This document shows positions 16,023 through 24,294 of a DNA stretch of 45,007 nt, one piece after another. Under the pieces are notes generated by a model. The model was not told the DNA's origin, made no database searches, and was given only the letters and a program-made list of their open reading frames with translations. Within the stretch, counting starts at the first letter, position 1. Every line of letters begins with the position of its first letter. Source of the stretch: Casp-actino8 sp964513215 (GTDB lineage: Bacteria; Actinomycetota; Acidimicrobiia; Acidimicrobiales; Ilumatobacteraceae); assembly GCA_964513215.1 (NCBI GenBank), contig CAZELU010000014.1:1-45007 (forward strand), in the 5' to 3' direction. Made by a program: the position numbers and the translations under genes.

Positions 16023-16755
16023 CAGCGACGATCGAGAGGGCGATCAGCACGGTCATCTCTCCGACTTGCTCGATGGCGCCGAGCACGTCGCCCGAGAAGC
16101 CCCCGATACGCCGTGTCGCCCATGCCGACACGGCCCACGCCGACAGAACCACCATGCCGATGGCCACGGCGGCCCACCAACCGACGAGGGCGACGCTCGC
16201 GATCAGCGCGACGATGATGCCCAGTGCACTTCGACCGCGGGCCAGCCGCGCCACGTAGTCGGCGCCGAGTCCGTCTCCGGTGGCCGGTCGCCCCACGATC
16301 ATCGTGCCCACGGCGCCCGAACGAGCCAGACCATGCGCAACGACGGCCCCGGCGAACGCGACCCGGGGGCCGTACGACACCAGAGTTCCGAGGGCGAGAA
16401 CGCGCACGAGCACCGACGCCACCAGCGCCGCCACTCCGTACGTTCCGTGACGCGGATCTTTCAGAATGCGCAGACGATCGTCGCGCGTCCAACCACCCAC
16501 GAACGCGTCGGCTACATCGGCCAAACCGTCCTCGTGGAAGCAGCCGGTCACGAGCAAGCCGATGCTCACGGCGACGACGGCCGCCACCGACGGTGACGCC
16601 CACGGTTCGAGTAGCGCGGCGACACCACCAACCACGGCGCCGATGAGCAGACCGGCGACCGGGAACCACGGCACACTCGTGGCGGTGTCGAGCGAACGAC
16701 GCGTGCGAATCGGGACGCGTGTGAGGAACACGAGGGCGCCAATGAATCCGGTCAT
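16000..16755 (-). CDS. cobS: Adenosylcobinamide-GDP ribazoletransferase (cobalamin synthase) CobS
   Basis: 251 residues starting MTGFIGALVFLTRVPI; ATG at 16755 overlaps the cobT stop. The integral membrane enzyme joins alpha-ribazole (phosphate) to adenosylcobinamide-GDP as the last assembly step. The motif TGCFHEDGLADVADAFVGG (about residues 73-91) has the family's acidic metal-binding residues, followed by RILKDPRHGTYG. About six hydrophobic helices follow. The C-terminus ending HHQLWW is encoded within a hairpin. Last gene of cobO-cobU-cobT-cobS. Confidence 0.94.
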   Translation of the reverse strand: MTGFIGALVFLTRVPIRTRRSLDTATSVPWFPVAGLLIGAVVGGVAALLEPWASPSVAAVVAVSIGLLVTGCFHEDGLADVADAFVGGWTRDDRLRILKDPRHGTYGVAALVASVLVRVLALGTLVSYGPRVAFAGAVVAHGLARSGAVGTMIVGRPATGDGLGADYVARLARGRSALGIIVALIASVALVGWWAAVAIGMVVLSAWAVSAWATRRIGGFSGDVLGAIEQVGEMTVLIALSIVAGHHQLWW

Positions 16756-17756
16756 CGAGAGAACCATTCGGTGAACGTGGGAACCCGAGTGACCCCGGCG
16801 CACGCCATGCGCACCAGTGGCACCGCCGCCATTGCTCCACTCGCCTCGCCGAGACGCATGTCGAGATCGAGCAACGGGTCGAGACCCATGAGCGCGAGCA
16901 GACGGCGGTGACCAGGTTCGGCCGAACGGTGTCCGGCCCGACAGTGTGCGAGCGCGTCGCGATGATGATCGAGAAGGGCCGCGGCGGCCGCCGATACCAC
17001 GTACCCGTCGAGAAGAACCGGTAGCGAGCGTTGACGCGCCGCCACGATCGCCGCCGCCATCGCCACCAATTCGAGTCCGCCCACTTCGGCCACCACGTCG
17101 ATGCCCGACGCATCGGGATCGTCGCGTTCCATGCGGGCCACACCGCGGGCCACGGCCTGCTGCTTGCGTGCGAGGCCGGCATCGTCGACGCCCGTGCCGC
17201 GTCCGACCCACTCGTGCACGTGCCCTCCGTACAGCGAATGAGCGACGGCCGCGGCCGCCGTGGTGTTGCCGATCCCCATCTCGCCGAGAACGAGCAGGTC
17301 GGTGTCGAGTGCGTCCACGGCGCGGCGCGCCACGTCGATCACGTGGTCGACTCGTTCGGCATCGACCGCTCGCATCGTGCGGAAGTCGTAGCTCGGTTCG
17401 TTCACGCCGACGTCGACCACACTCACGGTGGCACCGGCGATGTCGGCGAACGCCGTGACGGTCGACGAGTGAGCCTCGAAGGCGGCCACCATCGCGGCCG
17501 TGACGTCGACGGGGTAATTGCTCACACCGGCGGCGGCCACACCGTGGTTCGCGGCGAAGATGAGCCCCACTGGACGCGACACCGCGGGCTGCGCCGAGCG
17601 CTGCCACGACGCGATCCAGATCGCGATCTCGTCGAGACGGGCCAATGCTCCGCTCGGCCGCAAGATGTCGTTCACTCGGTCGCGAGTGGCCTGTGCACTC
17701 GCCGAGTCGGATGGCGTGAGCGATGCGAATTGTTCGACGAGCCAGGCCCGACTCAT
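16752..17756 (-). CDS. cobT: Nicotinate-nucleotide--dimethylbenzimidazole phosphoribosyltransferase CobT
   Basis: 334 residues; ATG at 17756 (MSRAWLVEQFA) overlaps the cobU stop by ATGA, so the longer start at 17771 is less likely. It activates the lower ligand (DMB) to alpha-ribazole phosphate. Diagnostic stretches are IFAANHGVAAAGVSNYP, LLVLGEMGIGNTTAAAA, and LLDLDMRLGEASGAMAA carrying the catalytic glutamate. Length fits the family (about 340-360). Overlaps cobS by 4 bp. Confidence 0.95.
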   Translation of the reverse strand: MSRAWLVEQFASLTPSDSASAQATRDRVNDILRPSGALARLDEIAIWIASWQRSAQPAVSRPVGLIFAANHGVAAAGVSNYPVDVTAAMVAAFEAHSSTVTAFADIAGATVSVVDVGVNEPSYDFRTMRAVDAERVDHVIDVARRAVDALDTDLLVLGEMGIGNTTAAAAVAHSLYGGHVHEWVGRGTGVDDAGLARKQQAVARGVARMERDDPDASGIDVVAEVGGLELVAMAAAIVAARQRSLPVLLDGYVVSAAAAALLDHHRDALAHCRAGHRSAEPGHRRLLALMGLDPLLDLDMRLGEASGAMAAVPLVRMACAGVTRVPTFTEWFSR

Positions 17757-18277
17757 GAGACGAGATCCCACGGATCGGAGAGTGGCAACGCGCGGCCGGC
17801 CACCATGAACAGCGCGCGGTCGGCGGCCACCACCACTCGTTGGTTCACGCGACCGAGGAGGTCGCGGTAGCGGCGACCGAGTTCGGTCTCGGGATGCACA
17901 CCCAGACCCACTTCGTTGGTGACGAAGAGAGCGGCGACATCGGAAGGCACCGATGACGCGAGGTCATCGGCGGCTCGTTCGACCTGGGCATCGGTGTCTC
18001 CGCGCCACATGAGGTTGGAGACCCACAGTGTGAGGCAGTCGACGATCACGAGCGAACCAGCCAACGCCGAAGAAACGACCGGCACGATGTCGCACGGCTC
18101 TTCGATCGTGGGCCAGTCGGGGCGCTCGGCCCGATGTCGATCGATGCGAACGCGCATGTCGTCGTCGATCGCCGGTGCGGTGGCCACGAAGACGACCGGA
18201 CCGGGGTGACGACGTCCGAATTCGACCGCGAACGTGCTCTTGCCGCTGCGAGCCCCGCCGGTGACGACGACGAGCAT
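17753..18277 (-). CDS. cobU: Adenosylcobinamide kinase / adenosylcobinamide-phosphate guanylyltransferase CobU
   Basis: 174 residues. Phosphorylates adenosylcobinamide and transfers GMP to it. The P-loop GGARSGKST is at residues 7-15. VVFVATAPAIDDDMRVRIDRHRAERP contains the guanylylation-region histidine, and VIVDCLTLWVSNL and FVTNEVGLGVHPETELGRRYRDLLG are standard. The ATG shares a base with the cobO stop (TGATG), and the 3' end overlaps cobT, giving tight coupling. Confidence 0.95.
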   Translation of the reverse strand: MLVVVTGGARSGKSTFAVEFGRRHPGPVVFVATAPAIDDDMRVRIDRHRAERPDWPTIEEPCDIVPVVSSALAGSLVIVDCLTLWVSNLMWRGDTDAQVERAADDLASSVPSDVAALFVTNEVGLGVHPETELGRRYRDLLGRVNQRVVVAADRALFMVAGRALPLSDPWDLVS

Positions 18278-18846
18278 CAGTAGTCGAGGCCGCGCTTGGC
18301 TGCGATGCCGCGGTCGTACGCGTGCTTCACGTTGGTCATCGACGTGACGGTGTCGGCGAGATCGACGAGTGAATCGGGAGCGTCACGGCCGGTGCAGATG
18401 ATGTTGACGTGTCGTGGACGATGAGCGATGGTCGACACGATGTCGGTTGCTTCGACCCACTTCCACGACATGAGATAGGTGACTTCGTCGAGAACGACCA
18501 GATCGAACTCGCCTGACTCGATGATTCCGGTTGCGGTCTTCCACGCATCGGCGGCCAGCGCACGATCATGCTCGATGTTCGCCGAGTCCCATGTGAAGCC
18601 TCCGCCGAGTGCGTGCCAGGTGACGCCGAGTTGCTCGCACATCTTCTGCTCGCCCGCTTGCCACTCGCTCGACTTGATGAACTGCACGACGGCAACTTTC
18701 CAGCCGCGGGCCAACGCGCGTAGAACCATGCCGAAGGCCGAACTGCTCTTTCCCTTCCCATCGCCGGTGAGCACGATCACGAGCGAATCGGTGGTGCGCA
18801 GATCGCTCGGGCGCGGATCTTCGCTGAGCGCCTCGGTTCGGGTCAT
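18277..18846 (-). CDS. cobO: Corrinoid adenosyltransferase CobO/BtuR
   Basis: 189 residues from MTRTEALSEDPRPSD. Transfers the adenosyl group of ATP to reduced corrinoids. The altered P-loop VLTGDGKGKSSSAFGM (about residues 25-40), VVQFIKSSEWQAGE, LDEVTYLMSWKWV and VNIICTGRDAP are typical of the CobA/CobO/BtuR family. First gene of a four-gene operon with nested overlaps. Its ATG lies 6 nt after TAGCCT, so the mRNA is probably leaderless. No riboswitch precedes it on this strand, unlike the divergent btuF. Confidence 0.94.
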   Translation of the reverse strand: MTRTEALSEDPRPSDLRTTDSLVIVLTGDGKGKSSSAFGMVLRALARGWKVAVVQFIKSSEWQAGEQKMCEQLGVTWHALGGGFTWDSANIEHDRALAADAWKTATGIIESGEFDLVVLDEVTYLMSWKWVEATDIVSTIAHRPRHVNIICTGRDAPDSLVDLADTVTSMTNVKHAYDRGIAAKRGLDY

Positions 18847-18852
18847 GGGGCG

Positions 18853-18858
18853 AGGCTA
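18853..18858 (-). promoter_or_regulatory. Candidate -10 box for leaderless cobO operon
   Basis: Minus strand TAGCCT, then 6 nt, then the cobO ATG (18846). No Shine-Dalgarno and no clear -35 are seen. Confidence 0.55.
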
Positions 18859-18914
18859 CGACCAGGTCGGCGGGGTGGGCGAGATCGTTCCGGCCCCAAC
18901 TTCACGGGATCCGC

Positions 18915-18943
18915 TTTCGTCGGCAGACCAGCGGTGTTATGGT
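18915..18943 (+). promoter_or_regulatory. Possible promoter of the B12 riboswitch-btu transcript
   Basis: TTTCGT (18915-18920) and TATGGT (18938-18943) are 17 bp apart, with TG just ahead of the -10. It would start RNA immediately before the aptamer. The match is weak. Confidence 0.35.
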
Positions 18944-18949
18944 CGTCGA

Positions 18950-19075
18950 GCCGGCAATAGTCGGCACGCACAGTTCAGCGAAGTCCGGTGAGATCCCGGC
19001 ACTGTCCCGCAACGGTGGTTCGTCTCGGTTCATCCGAGAACGACGAGTCCGGTCGCCTGACCTGCGTGCGAGTCA
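18950..19075 (+). ncRNA. Cobalamin riboswitch (aptamer)
   Basis: The conserved core is plain: GAAGTCCGGTGAGATCCC followed by GCACTGTCCCGCAACGGT at about 18979-19016. A variable hairpin follows (TCTCGGTTCATCCGAGA). The B12-box-like GAGTCCGGTCGCCTGACCTG lies near 19045-19064. It lies in the 301-bp gap between divergent cobO and btuF and points at btuF. Binding of adenosylcobalamin is expected to shut down the importer genes. Confidence 0.92.
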
Positions 19076-19081
19076 ACCCTC

Positions 19082-19143
19082 GAGGCAAGGGTGGATCGCG
19101 AGACAGTCTCGCACTCCTCTTGCCTCCTCAGGCTTGAGGAGGC
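19082..19143 (+). promoter_or_regulatory. Riboswitch expression platform: Shine-Dalgarno sequestor and rival helix
   Basis: GCCTCCTCA (19122-19130) pairs perfectly with TGAGGAGGC (19135-19143), hiding the btuF ribosome site GAGGAGG just before the ATG at 19148. GAGGCAAG (19082-19089) can instead pair with CTTGCCTC (19119-19126), which overlaps the sequestor's left arm, so the two helices exclude each other. A small hairpin GCGAGA/TCTCGC (19098-19112) lies between. This points to translational control; no T-tract follows. Confidence 0.7.
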
Positions 19144-19147
19144 CCAC

Positions 19148-20056
19148 ATGAGAAAGTCAACGAAGCGTCGACTACTGGTCGGCGCTTTTTCTTTGTTCGT
19201 ACTGGCCGCGTGCGGGGGAGACGATTCGTCGTCAGCGCCCGACACGTCCAGTTCTGACACGTCCGCCACCGACACATCCGACTTCCCGCAGCGCATCGTG
19301 TCGTTGTCGCCCACTCACACCGAGATGCTGTTCGCGCTCGATGCCGCTGAGCAGGTGGTAGCGGTCGATTCCCTGTCGAACTACCCGCCCGAAGCGGCCT
19401 CGGTGCTCACCGACCTGTCGGCCTTCGAGCCGAACGTCGAAGCCATCGCCGAATACGAGCCCGATCTCGTGATCATCGCCGACGACTCGATGGGTATCAA
19501 GGCGCAACTCGAAGCGATCGACGTTCCGGTGTGGATCGGCTTGCCACCGGCTTCCCTCGACGACGTCTACGCGCAGATCGACGAGTTGGCGGCTGCGATC
19601 GGTCGCACCGAAGAAGCCGAGGCGGTCGTCGGCCTCATGCGCTCGGCCGTGGAGACCATCCTCGCTCAGTCACCGATCCTGGATGAGCCGCTGACCTACT
19701 ACCACGAGCTCGACGACACGTATTACTCGGTCACGTCCAACACGTTCGTCGGTTCCTTGTACGAGTTGTTCGGGTTGCGAAACATCGCCGACGCCAGCGA
19801 GGGAACCAGTGATTATCCGCAGCTCTCGGCCGAGTTCATCGTGAGCCAGGATCCCGACCTCGTCTTCCTCGCCGACACGAAGTGCTGTGGTGTCACACCC
19901 GAAGGTGTTGCCGCACGTCCGGGTTGGGAAGGTTTGAGCGCGGTGCTCGACGGAAACGTGATCGCGATGGACGACGATTTGGCTTCGCGTTGGGGACCAC
20001 GCATCGTCGACTACCTCTACGCCATCGGTGAAGCCATCGCCGGAGCCGTGGGCTGA
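19148..20056 (+). CDS. btuF: Cobalamin ABC transporter substrate-binding lipoprotein BtuF
   Basis: 302 residues, ATG 19148 with GAGGAGG upstream; the frame opens at 19091 but that part is riboswitch. A lipoprotein signal is clear: MRKSTKRRLL, hydrophobic stretch and lipobox LAAC near residue 21, then a Ser/Asp/Thr-rich linker. The class III binding fold follows: PQRIVSLSPTHTEMLFAL, FEPNVEAIAEYEPDLVII, and a second lobe with LDEPLTYYHELDDTYYSV. Iron-siderophore binding proteins share this fold, but the B12 riboswitch and divergent cob operon argue for corrinoids. Two bases... its stop is followed after one base by the btuC ATG. Confidence 0.9.
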   Translation: MRKSTKRRLLVGAFSLFVLAACGGDDSSSAPDTSSSDTSATDTSDFPQRIVSLSPTHTEMLFALDAAEQVVAVDSLSNYPPEAASVLTDLSAFEPNVEAIAEYEPDLVIIADDSMGIKAQLEAIDVPVWIGLPPASLDDVYAQIDELAAAIGRTEEAEAVVGLMRSAVETILAQSPILDEPLTYYHELDDTYYSVTSNTFVGSLYELFGLRNIADASEGTSDYPQLSAEFIVSQDPDLVFLADTKCCGVTPEGVAARPGWEGLSAVLDGNVIAMDDDLASRWGPRIVDYLYAIGEAIAGAVG

Positions 20057-20057
20057 C

Positions 20058-21098
20058 ATGACGGAATCGACGCGACGTTCGTGGTGGCTGCCCGGTGCGG
20101 GCCTGCTGCTCGCCGTCGCGTTCTTGTTCGGCGCCATGATCGGTCCGGCCGGACCCGAATGGTGGCGCGTGCCACTCGAGTTGCTCGACCGACTTCCGTT
20201 CGTGTCGATCGACTCGGGTGTCTCACCTCTCGAGAGCACCGTGCTTTGGGAGATCCGCATGCCACGCGTCGTTCTCGCCGCCCTGGTCGGCTCGATGCTC
20301 TCGCTGGCGGGTGCGAGCTACCAGGGTGTCTTTCGCAATCCGCTCGTCGATCCGTATCTGCTCGGTGTCGCGGCCGGCGCCGGACTCGGTGCGACGCTCG
20401 TGATCGTGGTGAATCGCACGGCCACCGAATCGTGGCCGATCGATCCGTTGCCACTCGCGGCGTTCATCGGCGGTTTGCTCGCGGTGTTGCTCACGTATCT
20501 CGTGGGTGCGGCCTTCGGTGCCGCACGCGTGTCGGCCACCCTCGTTCTCGCCGGCGTGGCCGTCACGTCTCTCGCCACAGCGGTCCAGACGTTCATCCTG
20601 CAGCGCAACTCCGAAGTGGTGCGCCAGGTGTACAGCTGGATTCTCGGTCGGCTGTCGACCGCCACGTGGTCGGACGTTCGCTTGGTCCTGCCGTACGTGA
20701 TCGTGAGTTCGGGTGTGTTGTTGGCCCACCGGCGACTGCTCGACGTGATGCGCATCGGCGACGACGAAGCGCAGTCACTCGGTGCGCGCGTCGATCGCAT
20801 TCGCCTCACCGTGGTGGTGGCGGCCACGCTCGGTACGTCGGCCGTCGTCAGCGTGAGCGGCCTCATCGGCTTCGTCGGCATCATGGTGCCGCATCTCGTG
20901 CGCTTCCTGGCGGGCGCGAGCTATCGCCGTCTACTCCCGCTCACGGTGATGGTGGGAGCGACCTTCCTCATCGTCGCCGACGTGCCCGGCCGAATCCTGT
21001 CCGATCCGGCCGAAACACCCATCGGTGTGGTCACGGCCTTCCTCGGCGCTCCGTTCTTCATCATCGTTCTTCGTTCTCGGCAAGGAGCCATGCGATGA
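20058..21098 (+). CDS. btuC: Cobalamin ABC transporter permease BtuC
   Basis: 346 residues from MTESTRRSWWLPG; start placed one base after the btuF stop, in preference to an in-frame start at 20028 inside btuF. FecCD-family permease with about ten membrane helices. Recognisable blocks are WEIRMPRVVLAALVGSMLSLAGASYQGVFRNPLVDPYLLGV and AAFGAARVSATLVLAGVAV. The ATPase-contact region is SLGARVDRIRL, then VSGLIGFVGIMVPHLVRFLAGASYR. The end overlaps the btuD ATG (ATGA). Confidence 0.92.
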   Translation: MTESTRRSWWLPGAGLLLAVAFLFGAMIGPAGPEWWRVPLELLDRLPFVSIDSGVSPLESTVLWEIRMPRVVLAALVGSMLSLAGASYQGVFRNPLVDPYLLGVAAGAGLGATLVIVVNRTATESWPIDPLPLAAFIGGLLAVLLTYLVGAAFGAARVSATLVLAGVAVTSLATAVQTFILQRNSEVVRQVYSWILGRLSTATWSDVRLVLPYVIVSSGVLLAHRRLLDVMRIGDDEAQSLGARVDRIRLTVVVAATLGTSAVVSVSGLIGFVGIMVPHLVRFLAGASYRRLLPLTVMVGATFLIVADVPGRILSDPAETPIGVVTAFLGAPFFIIVLRSRQGAMR

Positions 21099-21880
21099 CA
21101 TCTCTCGCGTTCAGCAATCTCACGGTCTCGTACGGTGATTCCGTCGCGGTCGATTCGTTCACCGATGTCGTGCGCCCGGGGGAGTGGTTGTGCCTCATCG
21201 GTCCCAACGGAGCGGGCAAGTCGTCGTTGCTTCGTTCGGTCGCCGGTCTCGTGAAGTACCAAGGTCAGATCACGGTGGACGGTGCGTCGCTCGACTTGCG
21301 TTCCACACGTCGCCGAGCCGAACTGATCGCACACGTTCCCCAGTCACCAGCTCTGCCCGACGACATGACGGCGTTCGAGTATGTCTTGCTCGGCCGTAAC
21401 CCGTACGTGAGCTACTTCGGCAGCGAAACCAAACACGACCGCGAACTGGTCCGCCAGATCCTTGAGCGACTTGACGTGTCGGAGTTCGCGCAGCGTCGCC
21501 TCGGAACACTGTCGGGCGGTGAACGTCAGCGCATCGTGATCGCTCGCGCGCTCGCCCAGGAGGCGCCGATCCTGCTCCTCGACGAACCGACCAGCGCCCT
21601 CGACATCGGTCATCAGCAGCAGGCCCTCGAACTCGTCGACCGCCTTCGTCGCGAGCACGGCTTCACGGTTCTGTCAGCCATGCACGACCTCACGTTGGCC
21701 GGTTTGTACAGCGATCGTCTGGCGCTCTTGCACCACGGGCATTGCGTGTCGTCGGGTCCGGCCGACGAGGTGTTGCGCGCCGAGACGTTGTCGGAGTTCT
21801 ACGGCGTGTCGGTCACGGTGCACCGAGACCCCGATGGCACCGTGGTCGTGGTGCCGCGACGCTCCACTCCGCTGGCCTGA
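21095..21880 (+). CDS. btuD: Cobalamin ABC transporter ATP-binding protein BtuD
   Basis: 261 residues. Walker A GPNGAGKSS (about residues 37-45), Q-loop in VPQSPALPDDMT, signature LSGGERQR, Walker B ILLLDEPTSALD and switch histidine in SAMHDLTLAG are all present, so it should be an active ATPase. FecE/BtuD-type by length and by partner permease. It completes btuFCD, the riboswitch-controlled corrinoid importer. Confidence 0.92.
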   Translation: MTSLAFSNLTVSYGDSVAVDSFTDVVRPGEWLCLIGPNGAGKSSLLRSVAGLVKYQGQITVDGASLDLRSTRRRAELIAHVPQSPALPDDMTAFEYVLLGRNPYVSYFGSETKHDRELVRQILERLDVSEFAQRRLGTLSGGERQRIVIARALAQEAPILLLDEPTSALDIGHQQQALELVDRLRREHGFTVLSAMHDLTLAGLYSDRLALLHHGHCVSSGPADEVLRAETLSEFYGVSVTVHRDPDGTVVVVPRRSTPLA

Positions 21881-21889
21881 TCGTCCCGC

Positions 21890-21895
21890 TACCGT
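21890..21895 (+). promoter_or_regulatory. Candidate -10 box for the MDMPI-like gene
   Basis: TACCGT, then 7 nt, then GTG 21903, in the 22-bp gap after btuD. This supports separate leaderless transcription of the next gene. Confidence 0.45.
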
Positions 21896-21902
21896 TCGTC
21901 GG

Positions 21903-22580
21903 GTGGAGACACCCTTCGATCCGATCGTGCTCAATCGACACGTCGAAGGTCTCGCCCGCGCCCATCAACACCTTCTCGTGTCGCTCGCCGAACTGACCGA
22001 CGAGATGGTCAATCGATCGTCTCGCTTGCCCGACTGGACGGTGGGTCACGTTCTCGCCCATCTCGAGCATCAAGGCGACAGCATGGTGCGACTGGTGGAT
22101 GCGGCCGAATCCGGAGCGGTCGGCGAGCAGTACCCCGGTGGAATGGCGGCGCGGGTCGAGGCCATCGAGCGTGATGCCACACGGTCGGCCAGCGATCATG
22201 TGAAGGGCGTGCGTCGGTCGATCTATGCGGTGGAAGGGGCCTTCGCTCGCGCCCGCGACGCGTGGTACGGACGCGGGCTCATGGTGTCGGGTATCGAGGT
22301 TCCCGTTTCCGATCTGCCGTTGCGTCGGTGGCGCGAAGTGGAAGTGCACTGCGCCGATCTCGGATTGGCCGAACTCGACCTCGACGGACCGACGTGCTGG
22401 TCGTCCGATTACGTCCGCGAAGATCTGCGGGTCATGACGATGATGTTCGTGTCTCGGACGTCGATGGGTCGTTCGCACCTGCCCGATCAGGTTTCGCGAC
22501 TCGAACCGGCCGAGCGATTGGCCTGGCTGCTCGGTCGGCTCGTCGTCGACGGTGTCGAACCGGCGCGTCTGCTCGGCTGA
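21903..22580 (+). CDS. MDMPI/DinB-fold protein (mycothiol-dependent maleylpyruvate isomerase N-terminal family)
   Basis: 225 residues from GTG 21903 (VETPFDPIVLNRHVEGLARAHQHLL). The four-helix DinB-like metal-binding fold is suggested by RLPDWTVGHVLAHLEHQGDSM (about residues 43-63) and by REVEVHCADLGLAELD (about residues 146-161), which carry the histidines that bind metal in this family. Actinobacterial relatives include maleylpyruvate isomerase and many uncharacterised thiol-transferase-like proteins. The reaction here is unknown. The presence of the ino1 pathway elsewhere in the window is compatible with mycothiol use, but this is inference. Confidence 0.8.
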   Translation: METPFDPIVLNRHVEGLARAHQHLLVSLAELTDEMVNRSSRLPDWTVGHVLAHLEHQGDSMVRLVDAAESGAVGEQYPGGMAARVEAIERDATRSASDHVKGVRRSIYAVEGAFARARDAWYGRGLMVSGIEVPVSDLPLRRWREVEVHCADLGLAELDLDGPTCWSSDYVREDLRVMTMMFVSRTSMGRSHLPDQVSRLEPAERLAWLLGRLVVDGVEPARLLG

Positions 22581-22604
22581 GACGTCGACATGAGAGACTG
22601 TCGC

Positions 22605-24290
22605 GTGCCCTCCGTTCGCCGTCATCTCGCTGTTGTCACACTGGCCTCGATGGCGGCAATCGGTTTCGGAGCCTCGCCGGCGAGCGCTCACGCGAGTCTC
22701 GACTCGTCCGATCCGTCGCCGTCGGCGGTTCTCGACGACGCACCGCCCGAGATCTTCCTCGACTTCAGTGAGCCGGTCACTCCGCAGGACGGAGCCGTCG
22801 AACTCGTCGACCAAACCGGCGCTGTCGTATCCATCGACGACGCCCGCGTGTCTCCCGACGATCCCACCGTCGTCGTCGCGAGTGGGGTTCCCGATCTGGC
22901 CGACGGTCTCTATGTGGTCGCCTGGCGCGTGGTGTCATCCGACGGGCACGTGGCTCAAGGCGCGTTCACTTTCGAAGTGGGTGTGGGTGGAGCATCGGTC
23001 GATGCCGGTGCACTCATCGGCGACGTTCTCTCGGGTCGTTCGGCGGCCACGGGCATCGGCCTCGGACTCGACATCGCTCGGTTCCTCGCCTACTTCGGGG
23101 TGATCGCAGCGCTCGGCGGCCTGGCTTTCCTCGGTGTGCTGGCCAACGGGCGCGCCGCGCGACGACTCATCGGCACTGGCCTCGTGGCACTGGTGATCGG
23201 TTCCCTCGGCCACTTCTTGCTCCAGGGCGCGTTCAGCGCCGGTGGTTCGTGGTCGGACGCGTTCGACTCGAACGCGTGGTCGAACGTTCTCGACACGCGG
23301 CTCGGCCAATCGCTGATCGTCCGCCTCGTGCTGGCGTCGTTGTTGGTGGTGTTGATGCTGGGTTCGGCGCCCACACCCGACGACGATCGACGCGATCGAC
23401 TGGCCACATCGTGGTGGCGTTCGTCCACCGCGTTGGTGGGTGCGGCCGTCGTCGTCTCGTTCTCGGCGGCGAGTCACGCCAGCGCGTCGTCACCGGCCGG
23501 TGTTGCGGTGGCGGTCGACGCCGTGCACCTGGCGGCCATTGCTCTGTGGGTGGGTGGATTGTTCGCCGTCGTCGCCACGCGCAACCTCGACGCGGTGCCT
23601 CCGTTCTCGCGCGTGTCGACCGTGGCCATGCCGCTCGCGGTTGCCACTGGCGTGTGGCAGGCCTGGCACTTGGGTGGCGGCCTCACGCAGTTGTCCGACA
23701 CCGAGTGGGGTCGCTGGTTGCTCGTGAAGGTGGCGCTCGCCGTGGTGGTGATCACGTTGGGTTTCGTCGCTCGTCTGGTGATCTCGCACCAAGCCGAACC
23801 CGGCAACGCATCGGATGCGAACGACACCGAGTCGTCGGTAGTCGACGACGAGCGTCGTCGTCGCGGTCTGCGTCGGCTCATGGCGGTGGAAGTCGCGGTG
23901 GCCGTGTTGGTTCTGGGTGCCACCGCCACCCTCGTGGCCGAATCACCCGAAGTGCAGGCCGCCCCCAACATCTTCTCGGCGCAATTGGTGCAAGGCGACC
24001 TGATCGCCGACGTCACGGTCACACCGGGCAACGTCGGATCGAACGAGATCCATGTGTCGTTGACGCCGAGTGGCGGAACTCTGCAACGCATGGAGAGCGT
24101 GACCATGCGTATGACCTACCCCGATCCGTCGCTCCCGCCGGTCGCGGTGCAGGTCACCGAGTCGGGACCCAATCACTACATCGGTCGCGTGGCGCTGTTG
24201 TCGTCCGGTACCTGGACACTCGAGATCCTCGTTCAACCCGACCCGTCGCGATCGATCCGCTTCGCGACCGACGTGAGCATCACCGGCTGA
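22605..24290 (+). CDS. CopC-CopD fusion, copper resistance/uptake membrane protein
   Basis: 561 residues from GTG 22605 (an in-frame ATG at 22590 adds five residues). GAGACT lies 5 nt before the GTG, which favours a leaderless start there. A signal peptide ends ...ASPASA, leaving mature His in AHASLDSSDPSPSAVL, the CopC copper-brace terminus. The CopC domain continues to SDGHVAQGAFTFEV, with a second histidine. About eight membrane helices form the CopD part (about residues 130-430), including AVDAVHLAAIALWVGGLFAV. The last about 110 residues are an extracytoplasmic YtkA-like beta domain. Copper handling is inferred from the family. Confidence 0.88.
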   Translation: MPSVRRHLAVVTLASMAAIGFGASPASAHASLDSSDPSPSAVLDDAPPEIFLDFSEPVTPQDGAVELVDQTGAVVSIDDARVSPDDPTVVVASGVPDLADGLYVVAWRVVSSDGHVAQGAFTFEVGVGGASVDAGALIGDVLSGRSAATGIGLGLDIARFLAYFGVIAALGGLAFLGVLANGRAARRLIGTGLVALVIGSLGHFLLQGAFSAGGSWSDAFDSNAWSNVLDTRLGQSLIVRLVLASLLVVLMLGSAPTPDDDRRDRLATSWWRSSTALVGAAVVVSFSAASHASASSPAGVAVAVDAVHLAAIALWVGGLFAVVATRNLDAVPPFSRVSTVAMPLAVATGVWQAWHLGGGLTQLSDTEWGRWLLVKVALAVVVITLGFVARLVISHQAEPGNASDANDTESSVVDDERRRRGLRRLMAVEVAVAVLVLGATATLVAESPEVQAAPNIFSAQLVQGDLIADVTVTPGNVGSNEIHVSLTPSGGTLQRMESVTMRMTYPDPSLPPVAVQVTESGPNHYIGRVALLSSGTWTLEILVQPDPSRSIRFATDVSITG

Positions 24291-24294
24291 TCGG

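Noticed and set aside
20081..21880. 599-residue open frame from btuC into btuD
   Set aside because: Only the part from 21095 is real (BtuD); the upstream part is the out-of-frame translation of btuC.
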